Below are positions 20,276 to 28,687 of a stretch of 64,000 nt of DNA, one piece after another. Positions within the stretch are counted from its first letter, which is position 1, and the number at the start of each line of letters is the position of its first letter. Under the pieces are notes generated by a model. The model was not told where the DNA came from. It saw only the letters and a program-made list of their open reading frames with translations, and made no database searches. Position numbers and translations under genes: made by a program. Origin of the DNA: Salinicola corii (GTDB lineage: Bacteria > Pseudomonadota > Gammaproteobacteria > Pseudomonadales > Halomonadaceae); assembly GCF_008298015.1 (NCBI RefSeq), contig NZ_VTPX01000005.1, positions 1 through 64,000 on the forward strand, given 5' to 3'.

Positions 20276-20324
20276 GCCGAGACGATCTTCCGAACCACGG
20301 CGCTCCCAACGGCCGAAGCGTCCC

Positions 20325-21593
20325 ATGAAACAGACACCGATCTCTGTGGACGTTGCCGATATGGCACTGGCCGAACGGCTGTTTGCCGATCTGGCCGCGC
20401 CCTATGCCGACGAGGTCGGAATCACGCGCGATGCGTACGGGCCCGGCGAACAGCGCGCTCATGAACGGTTCATCGAAGCCGCGAAGTCGTTGGGGCTCGA
20501 ACTTCACCAGGATGCCGCCGGCAATCACTTCGCACGTCTCCCCGGCAGCGATCCGACGCTACCTGCGTGGCTGATCGGCTCGCATCTCGACTCCGTGCCT
20601 CAAGGCGGCAACTATGATGGCGCCGCCGGTGTGATCGCCGGGCTGACGGTCGTCTCCAGACTCAAAGCGACCGGCATCACGCCCCGGCGAGACATGATCG
20701 TCGCGGCCTTTCGCGCCGAGGAGAGCACCTGGTTTCCGGCCTCCTACATCGGTAGCCGCGCCGCTCTGGGTCGTCTCGATACAACGACGCTATCATTACC
20801 GCGAGCGGATACCGGACGTTCGCTGGCCGAACACCTGCGCGACTGCGGTGGCGATCCCGAGGCCGTGGCGGCGGGCGATGCCTGGCTCGATCTCGACAGG
20901 CTTCATGCCATGCTCGAGTTGCATATCGAACAGGGACCGACGCTCGAACACGCCGGAATCCCCATCGGTATCGTCACCGGCATTGCAGGTAGTTTCCGCT
21001 ATCGCCAGGCGCGCTGTCTCGGCGAGTGGGGACACTCCGGCGCCGTTGCCAGGACGCATCGCCATGACGCACTGATGGCATTCTGCGCGCTGGCGACAGC
21101 GCTGGAACACGAGTGGAGCGAGCTGGAAGCCGAGGGCTTCTCGGCGACCGTCACCGTGGGCCAGATCGCGACGCCACCGGATCAGCATGCGTTCAGCAAG
21201 ATTCCCGGCGAGATCGGCTTCTGTCTCGATGTCCGCAGCGAATGCCCGCAAACCCTCGAACGCCTGGAGCATCGGCTGTTCGCCAGCGCCAGGCATCTTG
21301 AAGCCGAGCGCGGCGTGCGCTTCGACTTCGGCGTCCGAACTGGCAGCACCCCGGCGCCCATGAGCCCAGCCTTGACCGAACGCTGCCAGATTCTGGCCGA
21401 GGCAATCGATCTGGCGCACATGACGCTGCCGAGCGGCGCCGGCCACGACGCCGCCACCTTCGCCAATGCCGGCGTGCCTGCGCAGATGCTGTTCGTTCGT
21501 AACCAGAACGGCAGCCACAACCCGAACGAAGCGATGCGACTGGAGGATTTCGCCGAGGGCGTACGCCTGCTCGTGGCGTTGGTTCAGGAGTGA
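20325..21593 (+). CDS. M20-family amidohydrolase (N-carbamoyl-L-amino-acid hydrolase/allantoate amidohydrolase type)
   Basis: A 422-residue Zn-dependent hydrolase of the hydantoinase/carbamoylase branch. Metal ligands appear in GSHLDSVPQGGNYDGAAG (His and Asp), FRAEESTWFP (Glu pair), LELHIEQGPTLE (His) and PSGAGHDAATFA (His). A dimerisation domain occupies about residues 215-325. Such enzymes cut N-carbamoyl or related amide bonds of amino acids. With 5-oxoprolinase nearby, N-carbamoyl-glutamate or another acylated amino acid is a reasonable but unproven substrate. Confidence 0.85.
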   Translation: MKQTPISVDVADMALAERLFADLAAPYADEVGITRDAYGPGEQRAHERFIEAAKSLGLELHQDAAGNHFARLPGSDPTLPAWLIGSHLDSVPQGGNYDGAAGVIAGLTVVSRLKATGITPRRDMIVAAFRAEESTWFPASYIGSRAALGRLDTTTLSLPRADTGRSLAEHLRDCGGDPEAVAAGDAWLDLDRLHAMLELHIEQGPTLEHAGIPIGIVTGIAGSFRYRQARCLGEWGHSGAVARTHRHDALMAFCALATALEHEWSELEAEGFSATVTVGQIATPPDQHAFSKIPGEIGFCLDVRSECPQTLERLEHRLFASARHLEAERGVRFDFGVRTGSTPAPMSPALTERCQILAEAIDLAHMTLPSGAGHDAATFANAGVPAQMLFVRNQNGSHNPNEAMRLEDFAEGVRLLVALVQE

Positions 21594-21616
21594 CTGTTGG
21601 TGTCGGCGCCACTATT

Positions 21617-21647
21617 CGGTTCAGATATGCACTCGGTTCAGATATGC
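21617..21647. repeat. Short tandem duplication (14-bp identical copies, 17-bp period)
   Basis: CGGTTCAGATATGC occurs at 21617-21630 and again at 21634-21647. The second copy includes the last codons and stop of the GntR gene on the minus strand, so the gene end appears duplicated just beyond its stop. Confidence 0.85.
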
Positions 21648-22315
21648 GCCAGGCGATTGATGATGCTCTGCCGCACATTATCGATGTGCGTCTCCATCGC
21701 CTTCCTGGCGCCCTGACCATCTCGCTCGTGCAGCCGGTCGAGAATGGCGAGGTGTTCGCGACAACCTGGCTCGAAGCGCTCGGGTACCTGCGCCAGATCG
21801 AATACCCGTGTCTTCAGGCGCAGGTCGGCGACCATCCGGGCGAGCAACTGATTGTCACTGGCCAGGGCAATGCCGTTGTGCAGCGCGTCGTCGACACGAT
21901 GCAACTGCTCCGAGGTACGCGCCTCGGCCGGCGTTTCCAGCAGCGCCGTCACTTGCTGCGTGAGCACCTCGATGGCTTCGGTTCCAAGGCGTTGTGCGGC
22001 GTGCCAGGCCGATTCGCCTTCGAGCAGCGCACGCACGCGCAATATCTCCATGTACTCATGAATCGACGGCGCCTTGACCGCCAGTTGGCCTCGCGCCACG
22101 CGGATCGCAAAGCCCTCGTGCTCCAGCCGGCTCAGCGCTTCTCGCACCGGTGTACGAGAAATGTTCAGCGCCTCCGCCAGACTGCGCTCCTGGAGTAGCG
22201 TGCCGGCAGGCAGACGCCCTAGCTGGATCATCTCGAACAGCTGCTGATACGCTTGCCCCGCCAGACTCTGTATGCGCGTTCCCTGCAGTATGCGGTCGAT
22301 ATCCAGCGTTTGCAT
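21638..22315 (-). CDS. GntR-family transcriptional regulator, FCD subfamily
   Basis: A 225-residue regulator with an N-terminal winged helix (about 20-80; LLQERSLAEALNISRTPVREALSRLEHEGF is the GntR signature). An all-helical FCD ligand-binding domain follows, with the expected metal/ligand residues in the RALLEGESAWHAA and DALHNGIALASDN segments. It lies between the hydrolase and pxpC, the natural candidate to sense a carboxylate such as 5-oxoproline and to bind the palindromes at 19180 and 27140. Confidence 0.9.
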   Translation of the reverse strand: MQTLDIDRILQGTRIQSLAGQAYQQLFEMIQLGRLPAGTLLQERSLAEALNISRTPVREALSRLEHEGFAIRVARGQLAVKAPSIHEYMEILRVRALLEGESAWHAAQRLGTEAIEVLTQQVTALLETPAEARTSEQLHRVDDALHNGIALASDNQLLARMVADLRLKTRVFDLAQVPERFEPGCREHLAILDRLHERDGQGARKAMETHIDNVRQSIINRLAHI

Positions 22316-22372
22316 TGCCGCGATTCCCTGCCAGTGAATGGTTAACGTCGTTGAGGTTCGAGTATACGTAAC

Positions 22373-23356
22373 TCAGATCGCAAGTCGCGCCAAGTAGGCT
22401 CGAAATGCCTCCTGCCGTCCGCGCCACAAGTGTTCGGCATGAGCGGGATCGATCGCTTCGAACCGTAGCCGATCTCCCGGTTTCATCTGGCCGAGCCGGG
22501 CCATATCCGCCCGAATCACCGTGGCAATCTTGGGATAACCGCCGGTCGTGCCACGATCGTTCATGGCAATGATCGGTTGACCGTCGCCGGGAATCTGAAC
22601 ACTGCCAGTCATCAGCGCATCGGAGACGATATTATGACCACGAGCGCTGGCGAGCACGGGGCCCGTCAGGCGATAGCCCATGCGATCAGCGAGTGTAGAG
22701 ATCGTCCACTCGGCCGAGAAGAAGCGGGCGATCTTGGCACGGCTGAAGAAGTCTGACTGGGGGCCGAGCCCGACGCGAATCGGCCGCTTTTCACGTTGAG
22801 GAAGATGCGGCTCCCCCACCCGCCCCGCACACTCCTGACCGCGGGCAGCGTTACGTAGCGGCAGCCGATCACCGGCCCTTAGAGCGCGGCCATCGAAGCC
22901 GCCGACACCGGCCCGCGCCAACGTCGATACGCTACCGAGGAACGGCGTCGCGGCAAAGCCACCGCCCACCGCCAGATAGGCTCTGGCGCCGGAGAGCACG
23001 CGGTGGATCTGCAACTCGTCACCCTCGCGCAGTGCTAGCGCTCGAAACGTTTCGACAGGGCGATCGTTGACCGTGATTTCCGCGTCCCCGGTGATCGCGA
23101 CCACGCAGTCGCCACCCACGAGCCGCAATCGCGGCCCCATCAAGGTGATCTCCAGCGCACCGAACGCCTGGAGGGCGTCCTCCGAAACGTTGCCTACCAG
23201 CGCGTTGGCCAGCCCCAGGCTCATGGTATCGAGCGCTCCCGACGGGGGTACGCCCAGGTGCCCCTGACCATGGCGCCCGCCGTCCTGCAATGTGGTCATC
23301 ATCCCGGGTGACGCGACCCGAAACGCCACGTCAGTATTATCGCGATCGTCACTCAT
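22373..23356 (-). CDS. pxpC: 5-oxoprolinase subunit C (KipA/biotin-dependent carboxyltransferase-like family)
   Basis: A 327-residue KipA-type protein. Motifs: SPGMMTTLQDGGRHGQGHLGVPPSGALD at the start, ALEITLMGP, and late RGTTGGYPKIATVIRADMARLGQ. It is the partner of PxpB in ATP-dependent 5-oxoproline ring opening. It overlaps pxpB by four bases and ends the dctPQM-pxpBC transcript. Confidence 0.9.
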   Translation of the reverse strand: MSDDRDNTDVAFRVASPGMMTTLQDGGRHGQGHLGVPPSGALDTMSLGLANALVGNVSEDALQAFGALEITLMGPRLRLVGGDCVVAITGDAEITVNDRPVETFRALALREGDELQIHRVLSGARAYLAVGGGFAATPFLGSVSTLARAGVGGFDGRALRAGDRLPLRNAARGQECAGRVGEPHLPQREKRPIRVGLGPQSDFFSRAKIARFFSAEWTISTLADRMGYRLTGPVLASARGHNIVSDALMTGSVQIPGDGQPIIAMNDRGTTGGYPKIATVIRADMARLGQMKPGDRLRFEAIDPAHAEHLWRGRQEAFRAYLARLAI

Positions 23357-24087
23357 GGGCTCGGCCTGCCGTCATCGATCCACTCCCACTCGGGCAGCCA
23401 GTCGCGGTCGTTCCGAAGTGCCGTGAAGCGCTCACTGTCGATGGGTTCGAAGCGGATACTGTCCCCCGCTTCCATGAGTACCGGGGTCTGCCGCTCTGGA
23501 GCGAAGGTACGAACCGGGGTGCGGCCCAGAAGATGCCAGCCGCTTGGCGCTTCGACGGAAGAGACGGCTGTCTGCTGTCCGCCGACGCTGACACTGCCGG
23601 CGGGCGTTTGCGTGCGGGGTGAGTCGCGGCGCGGTGTGTGGAGGCGGGCATTCAGGCCCCCCAGATAAGCGAAGCCGGGCATGAAGCCAATCATGAAGAT
23701 GCGGTAATCCGGCGCCGTGTGCAGCGCGATGAGTGCCTCGCGGTCGAGACCGTGACGCCGCGCGAAATCGTCGAAGTCGATGCCGAATTCGCCACCATAG
23801 GTCACCGGAATCCGCCAACGCCGGCAGCGCCGATGGCTCACGCGCAACGCGCCGACGAGTTGTCCGAGCCGGGATATCAGCTCGCGCTGGGTGACCATCA
23901 CGCTGTCGTACTCGATCGCCAGCGAGCGGTAAGTCGGCACGATGCCGGTGATCCCGTCGATTCCGGCGACACGCACGGCGCGCGCCGCCGCGTCGATCCA
24001 GCGGTTGATCTCGATGTCGATGGTTTCGCCACAGTCGATCAACACGCCCTGATCGGCCAGCGGAACGATTTGATAGGTTGGCGTCAC
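23353..24087 (-). CDS. pxpB: 5-oxoprolinase subunit B (KipI family)
   Basis: A 244-residue KipI-type protein. Conserved parts are YGGEFGIDFDDFARRHGL, the FMIGFMPGFAYLGGL block, and GGQQTAVSSVEAPSGWHLLGRTP near the C-terminus. It begins 38 bp after the TRAP large permease gene. Together with PxpA and PxpC it should convert imported 5-oxoproline to glutamate. Confidence 0.9.
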   Translation of the reverse strand: MTPTYQIVPLADQGVLIDCGETIDIEINRWIDAAARAVRVAGIDGITGIVPTYRSLAIEYDSVMVTQRELISRLGQLVGALRVSHRRCRRWRIPVTYGGEFGIDFDDFARRHGLDREALIALHTAPDYRIFMIGFMPGFAYLGGLNARLHTPRRDSPRTQTPAGSVSVGGQQTAVSSVEAPSGWHLLGRTPVRTFAPERQTPVLMEAGDSIRFEPIDSERFTALRNDRDWLPEWEWIDDGRPSP

Positions 24088-24125
24088 GATTTCAGCTCGT
24101 TGTTAGCGCAATCGAAGATCTGTTC

Positions 24126-25430
24126 TCAACCGCGTGTCTGTAGATGATCCGGCAACCACGTCACGATCTCCGGCACCAAGGCCAGCAGCAGCGTGAACGC
24201 GACCATGATCAGGAAGAATGGCAGCACGGCTCGTGCAATCTGGCCAATCTTCATCCCCGTGATACCGTTGATCACGAACAGGTTGAAGCCGACCGGCGGT
24301 GTAATCTGCGCCATCTCCACCACCAGTACCAGAAACACGCCAAACCAGATCGGATCGAATCCCGCCTGAATGATCAGCGGCAGCGTGATCGGCAGCGTCA
24401 TGACGATGATCGACATGCCTTCGAGCAGCATGCCCAGCACCACGTAGAAGACCAGCAGCATCGCCACCAGCGCCAGCGGGGACAGCCCCAGCGAGCCGAT
24501 CGCATCGGCGATGGTGCGCGGCACGTTGAGAAAACCCATGGCCACAGACAGAAACATGGCACCGACGATGATCAGACCGATCATCGAGGTGATCTGGGCC
24601 GCGCCCATCAGCGCGCTCCACAGACTTTTCCAATTCAGGCAGCGCTGCAGCACGCAGACGATCAGCGCGCCCAGTACCCCGACGGCACCCGCCTCGGTCG
24701 GCGTTGCCATACCGGTGAGCATGCTGCCGATGACAAACGCGATCAGCAGCGCCACCGGACCCAGCTGGGTCAGAGCCCGCAAGTAGTCCTGCCATTCGAG
24801 ACCGCGCTGCCGCGGCGGCAACTGGCCTGGGCGAGACAGCGCGTAGACTCCCAGATAACTCATGAACGCCAAGGCCAGCAGCAGACCCGGCACGATCCCC
24901 GCGATGAACATCTTGAGGATCGACACCTGCGCCAGCACGCCGTAAATGATCATGATGGTACTGGGCGGGATCAGAAAGCCGAGCGTCCCCGCTCCCGCCA
25001 ATGACCCAGCCGCGATACGCGCATCGTAGCCACGCCGCATCAGCTCGTTCGAGGTGATGCGGCCGACCGTCGCCGTGGTTGCCGCGGAGGAGCCGGAGAT
25101 CGCCGCGAACAGCGTGCAGCCCAGCACGTTGGTGTGTAAAAGCCGGCCGGGAATACGATCGACCCAAGGAGCCAACCCATCGAACAGCAGTTGCGTGAGG
25201 CGACTTCGAAACAGCAGTTCTCCCATCAGGATGAACAGCGGCAGCGCCACCAGCTCTGCACTGGTGGCGGCGTTCCAGACCGTCTGCGCGAGCAGTTTCT
25301 CCACCGGCATGAAGCCACGAAACGTCTCCAGCGAAACGATCCCGACGCCCGCCAGCCCGAGCCCGACCCAGACACCACTGGCCAGCAGCGCCACCAGCAG
25401 TGTGAACGCTGTCAACATGATCGCGGTCAT
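24126..25430 (-). CDS. TRAP transporter large permease (DctM type)
   Basis: A 434-residue membrane protein with about twelve helices. DctM features include FRGFMPVEKLLAQTVWNAATS, ISGSSAATTATVGRITSNELMRRGYD and LVVEMAQITPPVGFNLFVINGI. It uses the sodium or proton gradient to import a carboxylate presented by the DctP-type protein. It overlaps dctQ by four bases and is followed by pxpB, hence 5-oxoproline is the probable substrate. Confidence 0.92.
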   Translation of the reverse strand: MTAIMLTAFTLLVALLASGVWVGLGLAGVGIVSLETFRGFMPVEKLLAQTVWNAATSAELVALPLFILMGELLFRSRLTQLLFDGLAPWVDRIPGRLLHTNVLGCTLFAAISGSSAATTATVGRITSNELMRRGYDARIAAGSLAGAGTLGFLIPPSTIMIIYGVLAQVSILKMFIAGIVPGLLLALAFMSYLGVYALSRPGQLPPRQRGLEWQDYLRALTQLGPVALLIAFVIGSMLTGMATPTEAGAVGVLGALIVCVLQRCLNWKSLWSALMGAAQITSMIGLIIVGAMFLSVAMGFLNVPRTIADAIGSLGLSPLALVAMLLVFYVVLGMLLEGMSIIVMTLPITLPLIIQAGFDPIWFGVFLVLVVEMAQITPPVGFNLFVINGITGMKIGQIARAVLPFFLIMVAFTLLLALVPEIVTWLPDHLQTRG

Positions 25431-25966
25431 GGCTCACCTTCCATCGGCATCGCCGAATCCTCGGGGGTGTGCTCCAACAATCCGGGGGCAGCGATCAGCA
25501 CCAGCGCCCGCACGATCAGTGTCAGCGTGAAGACGACCAGCCCCAACGCCATCAGCGCGCGCGGATAGATCAACGGAATTTGCTGCGGCGTGCTGGAAAC
25601 CGTGCCGCTGTGCCAGGTCTGCAGACAGAAGCCGACGAACGCCGCGGTGAAAAAGCCGACGATGACCACGCCGATGAGCGTCGCCAGCAGATCCAGCCAG
25701 CGCATGCCGCCGTTCGGCAAGTGCTCGCGCAGCAGAGTAATTCGAATGTGCTTGTCGGTACGCAGCGTCCAACTGCTCGCCATGAAGATGATCAGACCGA
25801 GCAGATAGCCGCTGACTTCCCAGGTGAACCCAAGGCTTTTACCCAACAGGTTCCGGGAGACGATTTCCGCCAGCATCAGAATGAACAGCAGCGCCATGGC
25901 CAGCGCGGAAAACGCCGCAGCCGCCCAGGTGAGGCGGTCGCTCAGGCGCAACAAACGAGAGATCAT
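25427..25966 (-). CDS. TRAP transporter small permease (DctQ type)
   Basis: A 179-residue four-helix membrane protein. The start at 25966 (MISRLLRLSDRLTW) follows a GGGGG-rich site and gives the family N-terminus; a longer frame to 26011 lacks support. The LAEIVSRNLLGKSLGFTWEVSGYLLGL block (residues about 31-60) is the DctQ signature. It pairs with the downstream DctM. Confidence 0.88.
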   Translation of the reverse strand: MISRLLRLSDRLTWAAAAFSALAMALLFILMLAEIVSRNLLGKSLGFTWEVSGYLLGLIIFMASSWTLRTDKHIRITLLREHLPNGGMRWLDLLATLIGVVIVGFFTAAFVGFCLQTWHSGTVSSTPQQIPLIYPRALMALGLVVFTLTLIVRALVLIAAPGLLEHTPEDSAMPMEGEP

Positions 25967-26044
25967 GGGACGAAACCCCCAGAGAGAACGGACGTCCCCG
26001 GCGGGCGGCAATACCGCCCCCCGCCGGTCATGACGAAAGTGGCG

Positions 26045-27046
26045 TTATTTCGCGTCGCGCGCCTCGAGATAGCGCGTCATCAGCTCGTCGGCCTGGGGGC
26101 CGGCCGATTCGCGAAATTGTTGCCACTGAGGTTGCGCGGCCTCGGTGAGCTGCCGGGAGAGTTCATCGCTGGGGGCAGATATGTGAATGCCGTGATCGGC
26201 GAGAATCTGGGCGTTGCGCTTGTCCTCGTCCTGAGAAATCTGCTGGAACTCGGGTTCCATTTCTTGCGCCAGCGACTCTATCGTTTGCTGCTGCTCGTCC
26301 GTCAGCGAGTTCCAGACATCGAGATTGAGGGAGACGACGTCAGGCGCCAGTTGCCAATCGAGCTTGTTGAAGTAGTCGGTGAACTCCCAGAAGCTGCCAT
26401 CGACCCCGGAAGGCGTCGACGTGGTCACGCCATCGATCGCACCAGAGGCCAGCGCGGGAACCACCTCGCCCCACGGCATCTGTATCGGAGACGCGCCCAG
26501 CGCCTTGAAGAACTCGGTGCCGTTCTTGTCGACCGTTCTCAGCTTGACGCCCTGAAGATCCTCCACGGTCGCTACCGGCGCCTGCGTGAAGACGCCCTGC
26601 CCCGGCCAGGGCACGGTGTAGAGGAACTTCTGGTTGTACTCGGCGGCGATGGCCTCGTAGTACGGCCAGGCAGTGTCTCGCAACAACGCCGCGTCGTCGG
26701 CATTACGGGTAAGATACGGTACCGATTCGATGCCCAGCAGTGGCGCTTCACCGACCTGTTGCGTCAGCAGCATGTCGGCACCCTGGACGATGCCATCGCG
26801 CACTGCCGAAAGCAGCTCCGGGCCTTTCAGGCCGAGATCGCCACCGGAGTGGATATCCAGCTCGACTTCACCATCGGTCGCTTGCTTCACCGCCTCGGCA
26901 AACTGGTTAAGCGTCTTGACCTGAAAATTTCCTTCCGGCCAGGGCGTGACGATCATCAGCTGGGTTGCAGCTTGAGCGCCAAGTGCATTGGCACCGAGAA
27001 CGGCTGCCGTGCAGAGCGCGGCGAGATGAGAACGGGTCGGTTTCAT
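26045..27046 (-). CDS. TRAP transporter substrate-binding protein (DctP type)
   Basis: A 333-residue periplasmic protein. ATG 27046 follows AGGAG and opens a signal peptide (LAALCTAAVLGANALGAQA). DctP features: the TPWPEGNFQVKTLNQFAEAV start, GVFTQAPVATVEDLQGVKLRT near residue 160 including the carboxylate-binding Arg, and GAIDGVTTS. It is first in the operon dctP-dctQ-dctM-pxpB-pxpC, with an inverted repeat about 95 bp upstream. Confidence 0.9.
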   Translation of the reverse strand: MKPTRSHLAALCTAAVLGANALGAQAATQLMIVTPWPEGNFQVKTLNQFAEAVKQATDGEVELDIHSGGDLGLKGPELLSAVRDGIVQGADMLLTQQVGEAPLLGIESVPYLTRNADDAALLRDTAWPYYEAIAAEYNQKFLYTVPWPGQGVFTQAPVATVEDLQGVKLRTVDKNGTEFFKALGASPIQMPWGEVVPALASGAIDGVTTSTPSGVDGSFWEFTDYFNKLDWQLAPDVVSLNLDVWNSLTDEQQQTIESLAQEMEPEFQQISQDEDKRNAQILADHGIHISAPSDELSRQLTEAAQPQWQQFRESAGPQADELMTRYLEARDAK

Positions 27047-27139
27047 GCTCGACTCCTGAGTTGTTGTTGTCGGCGACTGCTCGGGGCAGTTTCCTGGATC
27101 GAAGCGACTGGTTGTATTGTGGCGTCGCGCTGGAATATC

Positions 27140-27153
27140 TTTGGCATACCAAA
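27140..27153. promoter_or_regulatory. Palindrome TTTGGCATACCAAA upstream of the TRAP-pxpBC operon
   Basis: An imperfect 14-bp palindrome in the 398-bp region ahead of dctP, sharing ATACCAA with the site at 19180. It is probably the operator of the GntR/FCD regulator at 21638. The rest of the gap (27154-27398) contains no gene I can support. Confidence 0.5.
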
Positions 27154-27398
27154 CCAGACAAGTCAATTCATCGATTGCAATTAGGCTTTGGTCTACGACG
27201 GTATCACGCTTCGGTTTGACCCGGCCCCGCCGACGACAGAAGCACCATGTTCGGGACAGGAAGCGAACCACTTCCGGCAGGAAACGCAGTGCCTGGCCGG
27301 AAGCGGTTTCTCGGGACTCAGTTCAGGCCGGCCCCCAGTCGATCGCTGCCTGGAAGCGGTTGACGCAACGACGTGCGCACTTTCGTGCATGTTGCGCG

Positions 27399-27434
27399 AA
27401 AAGCCGGCCCGAGCCCTATAGGGCCCGGGCCGGC
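27399..27434 (-). terminator. Intrinsic terminator after the M42 peptidase gene
   Basis: On the minus strand a 14-bp stem (GCCGGCCCGGGCCC with GGGCTCGGGCCGGC) around TATA is followed by TTTT, starting 11 bases after the peptidase stop. Confidence 0.85.
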
Positions 27435-27444
27435 GTCACGAGAC

Positions 27445-28590
27445 TCAATCGAAGTAGCTGAAGGTCTCGCCGGGTTTGATTTCGACCAAGGTGTGGTAGA
27501 TCAGTTCGATCACGTTCTCGACGTCCTGCTTGTGCACCATCTCGACGGTGGTGTGCATGTAACGCAGCGGCAGCGAGATCAACGCCGAGGCGACGCCGGA
27601 ATTGCTGTAGGCGAAGGCATCGGTATCGGTGCCGGTGGCTCGCGAACGTGGCAAGCGCTGAAACGGGATTTTCTGCTCGGTCGCGACCTTGATCAGACGT
27701 TCGCGCAGCTTGTTCTGGATCGCCGGGGCATAGCAGATCACCGGGCCGTCGCCGATCTTGTTGGCCCCTTCGCGCTTGGGTTCGATCATCGGCGTCGAGG
27801 TGTCGTGGCTGACATCGGTGACGATGGCGACGTTGGGGTTCAGACGCTCGGCGATCATCTCCGCACCGCGCAGGCCCACTTCTTCCTGCACCGCGTTGAC
27901 GATATACAGGCCGAAATCGAGCTTCTGCTTGCGCGCCTTCAGCAGCCGCGCCACTTCCGCGATCATGAAACCGCCGATGCGGTTGTCGATCGCGCGGCAG
28001 ACAAGCTTGTCGCCGTTGAGTACGAAGAATTCGTCGGGATAGGTGATCACGCAGCCGACGTGAACGCCCAGCGCCTCGACCTCGTCCTTCGAGCTGGCAC
28101 CGACATCAATGAAGATATTGTCGAGCTCGGGCGGTTTTTCCTTCGGCCCCTGGCGGCGGGTATGGATCGCCGGCCAGCCGAATACCCCCTGGACGATACC
28201 GTTGTCGGTATGGATATTGACACGCTTCGAGGGGGCGATCTGATGATCGCTGCCGCCATTGCGGATGACGTAGATCAGGCCGTTGTCGGTGATGTAATTG
28301 ACGTACCAGGAGATCTCGTCGGCGTGGCCTTCGATCACCACCTTGTACTCGGCATTCGGGTTGATTACGCCGACGGCGGTGCCATAGGTATCGGTGATGA
28401 ATTCATCCACGTAAGGACGCAGATACTCCATCCACAGCTTCTGGCCCTCCCACTCGTAGCCAGTCGGCGAGGCATTGTTGAGATAGCGCTCCAGAAACGT
28501 CATCGCGTCCGCATTGAGCGGCGCGGTACCACGCCTTGTCGTCTTGGTGGTTTTGGCAGACTTGGAGTTCTTGTCGGTGCTTTTACTCAT
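27445..28590 (-). CDS. M42-family metallopeptidase (FrvX/YsdC-like)
   Basis: A 381-residue dinuclear metal aminopeptidase-like protein. Metal-site segments: VIEGHADEISWYV (His-Ala-Asp), GCVITYPDEF..KLVCRAIDNRIGG (Asp), VNAVQEEVGLRGAE (Glu-Glu base and ligand), VTDVSHDTSTP (Asp) and LRYMHTTVEMVHKQD (His). The N-terminus (about 25 residues) is Lys/Ser/Thr-rich and poorly conserved. It is a single gene with its own terminator. The peptide substrate is unknown. Confidence 0.88.
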   Translation of the reverse strand: MSKSTDKNSKSAKTTKTTRRGTAPLNADAMTFLERYLNNASPTGYEWEGQKLWMEYLRPYVDEFITDTYGTAVGVINPNAEYKVVIEGHADEISWYVNYITDNGLIYVIRNGGSDHQIAPSKRVNIHTDNGIVQGVFGWPAIHTRRQGPKEKPPELDNIFIDVGASSKDEVEALGVHVGCVITYPDEFFVLNGDKLVCRAIDNRIGGFMIAEVARLLKARKQKLDFGLYIVNAVQEEVGLRGAEMIAERLNPNVAIVTDVSHDTSTPMIEPKREGANKIGDGPVICYAPAIQNKLRERLIKVATEQKIPFQRLPRSRATGTDTDAFAYSNSGVASALISLPLRYMHTTVEMVHKQDVENVIELIYHTLVEIKPGETFSYFD

Positions 28591-28687
28591 CCATCTTTCC
28601 TAACGCGTCATGAAGGTGACTCTAGCTTAGCAGCCTATGAAGCCTGGATGCTCGCATCGGTGCGGGCCGGCGCCGTCACACCAAACG

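Noticed and set aside
25469-27184. 571-codon plus-strand frame opposite dctQ and dctP
   Set aside because: Composition (Gln/Arg/His-rich start) and lack of motifs show an antisense shadow; the minus-strand TRAP genes are clear.
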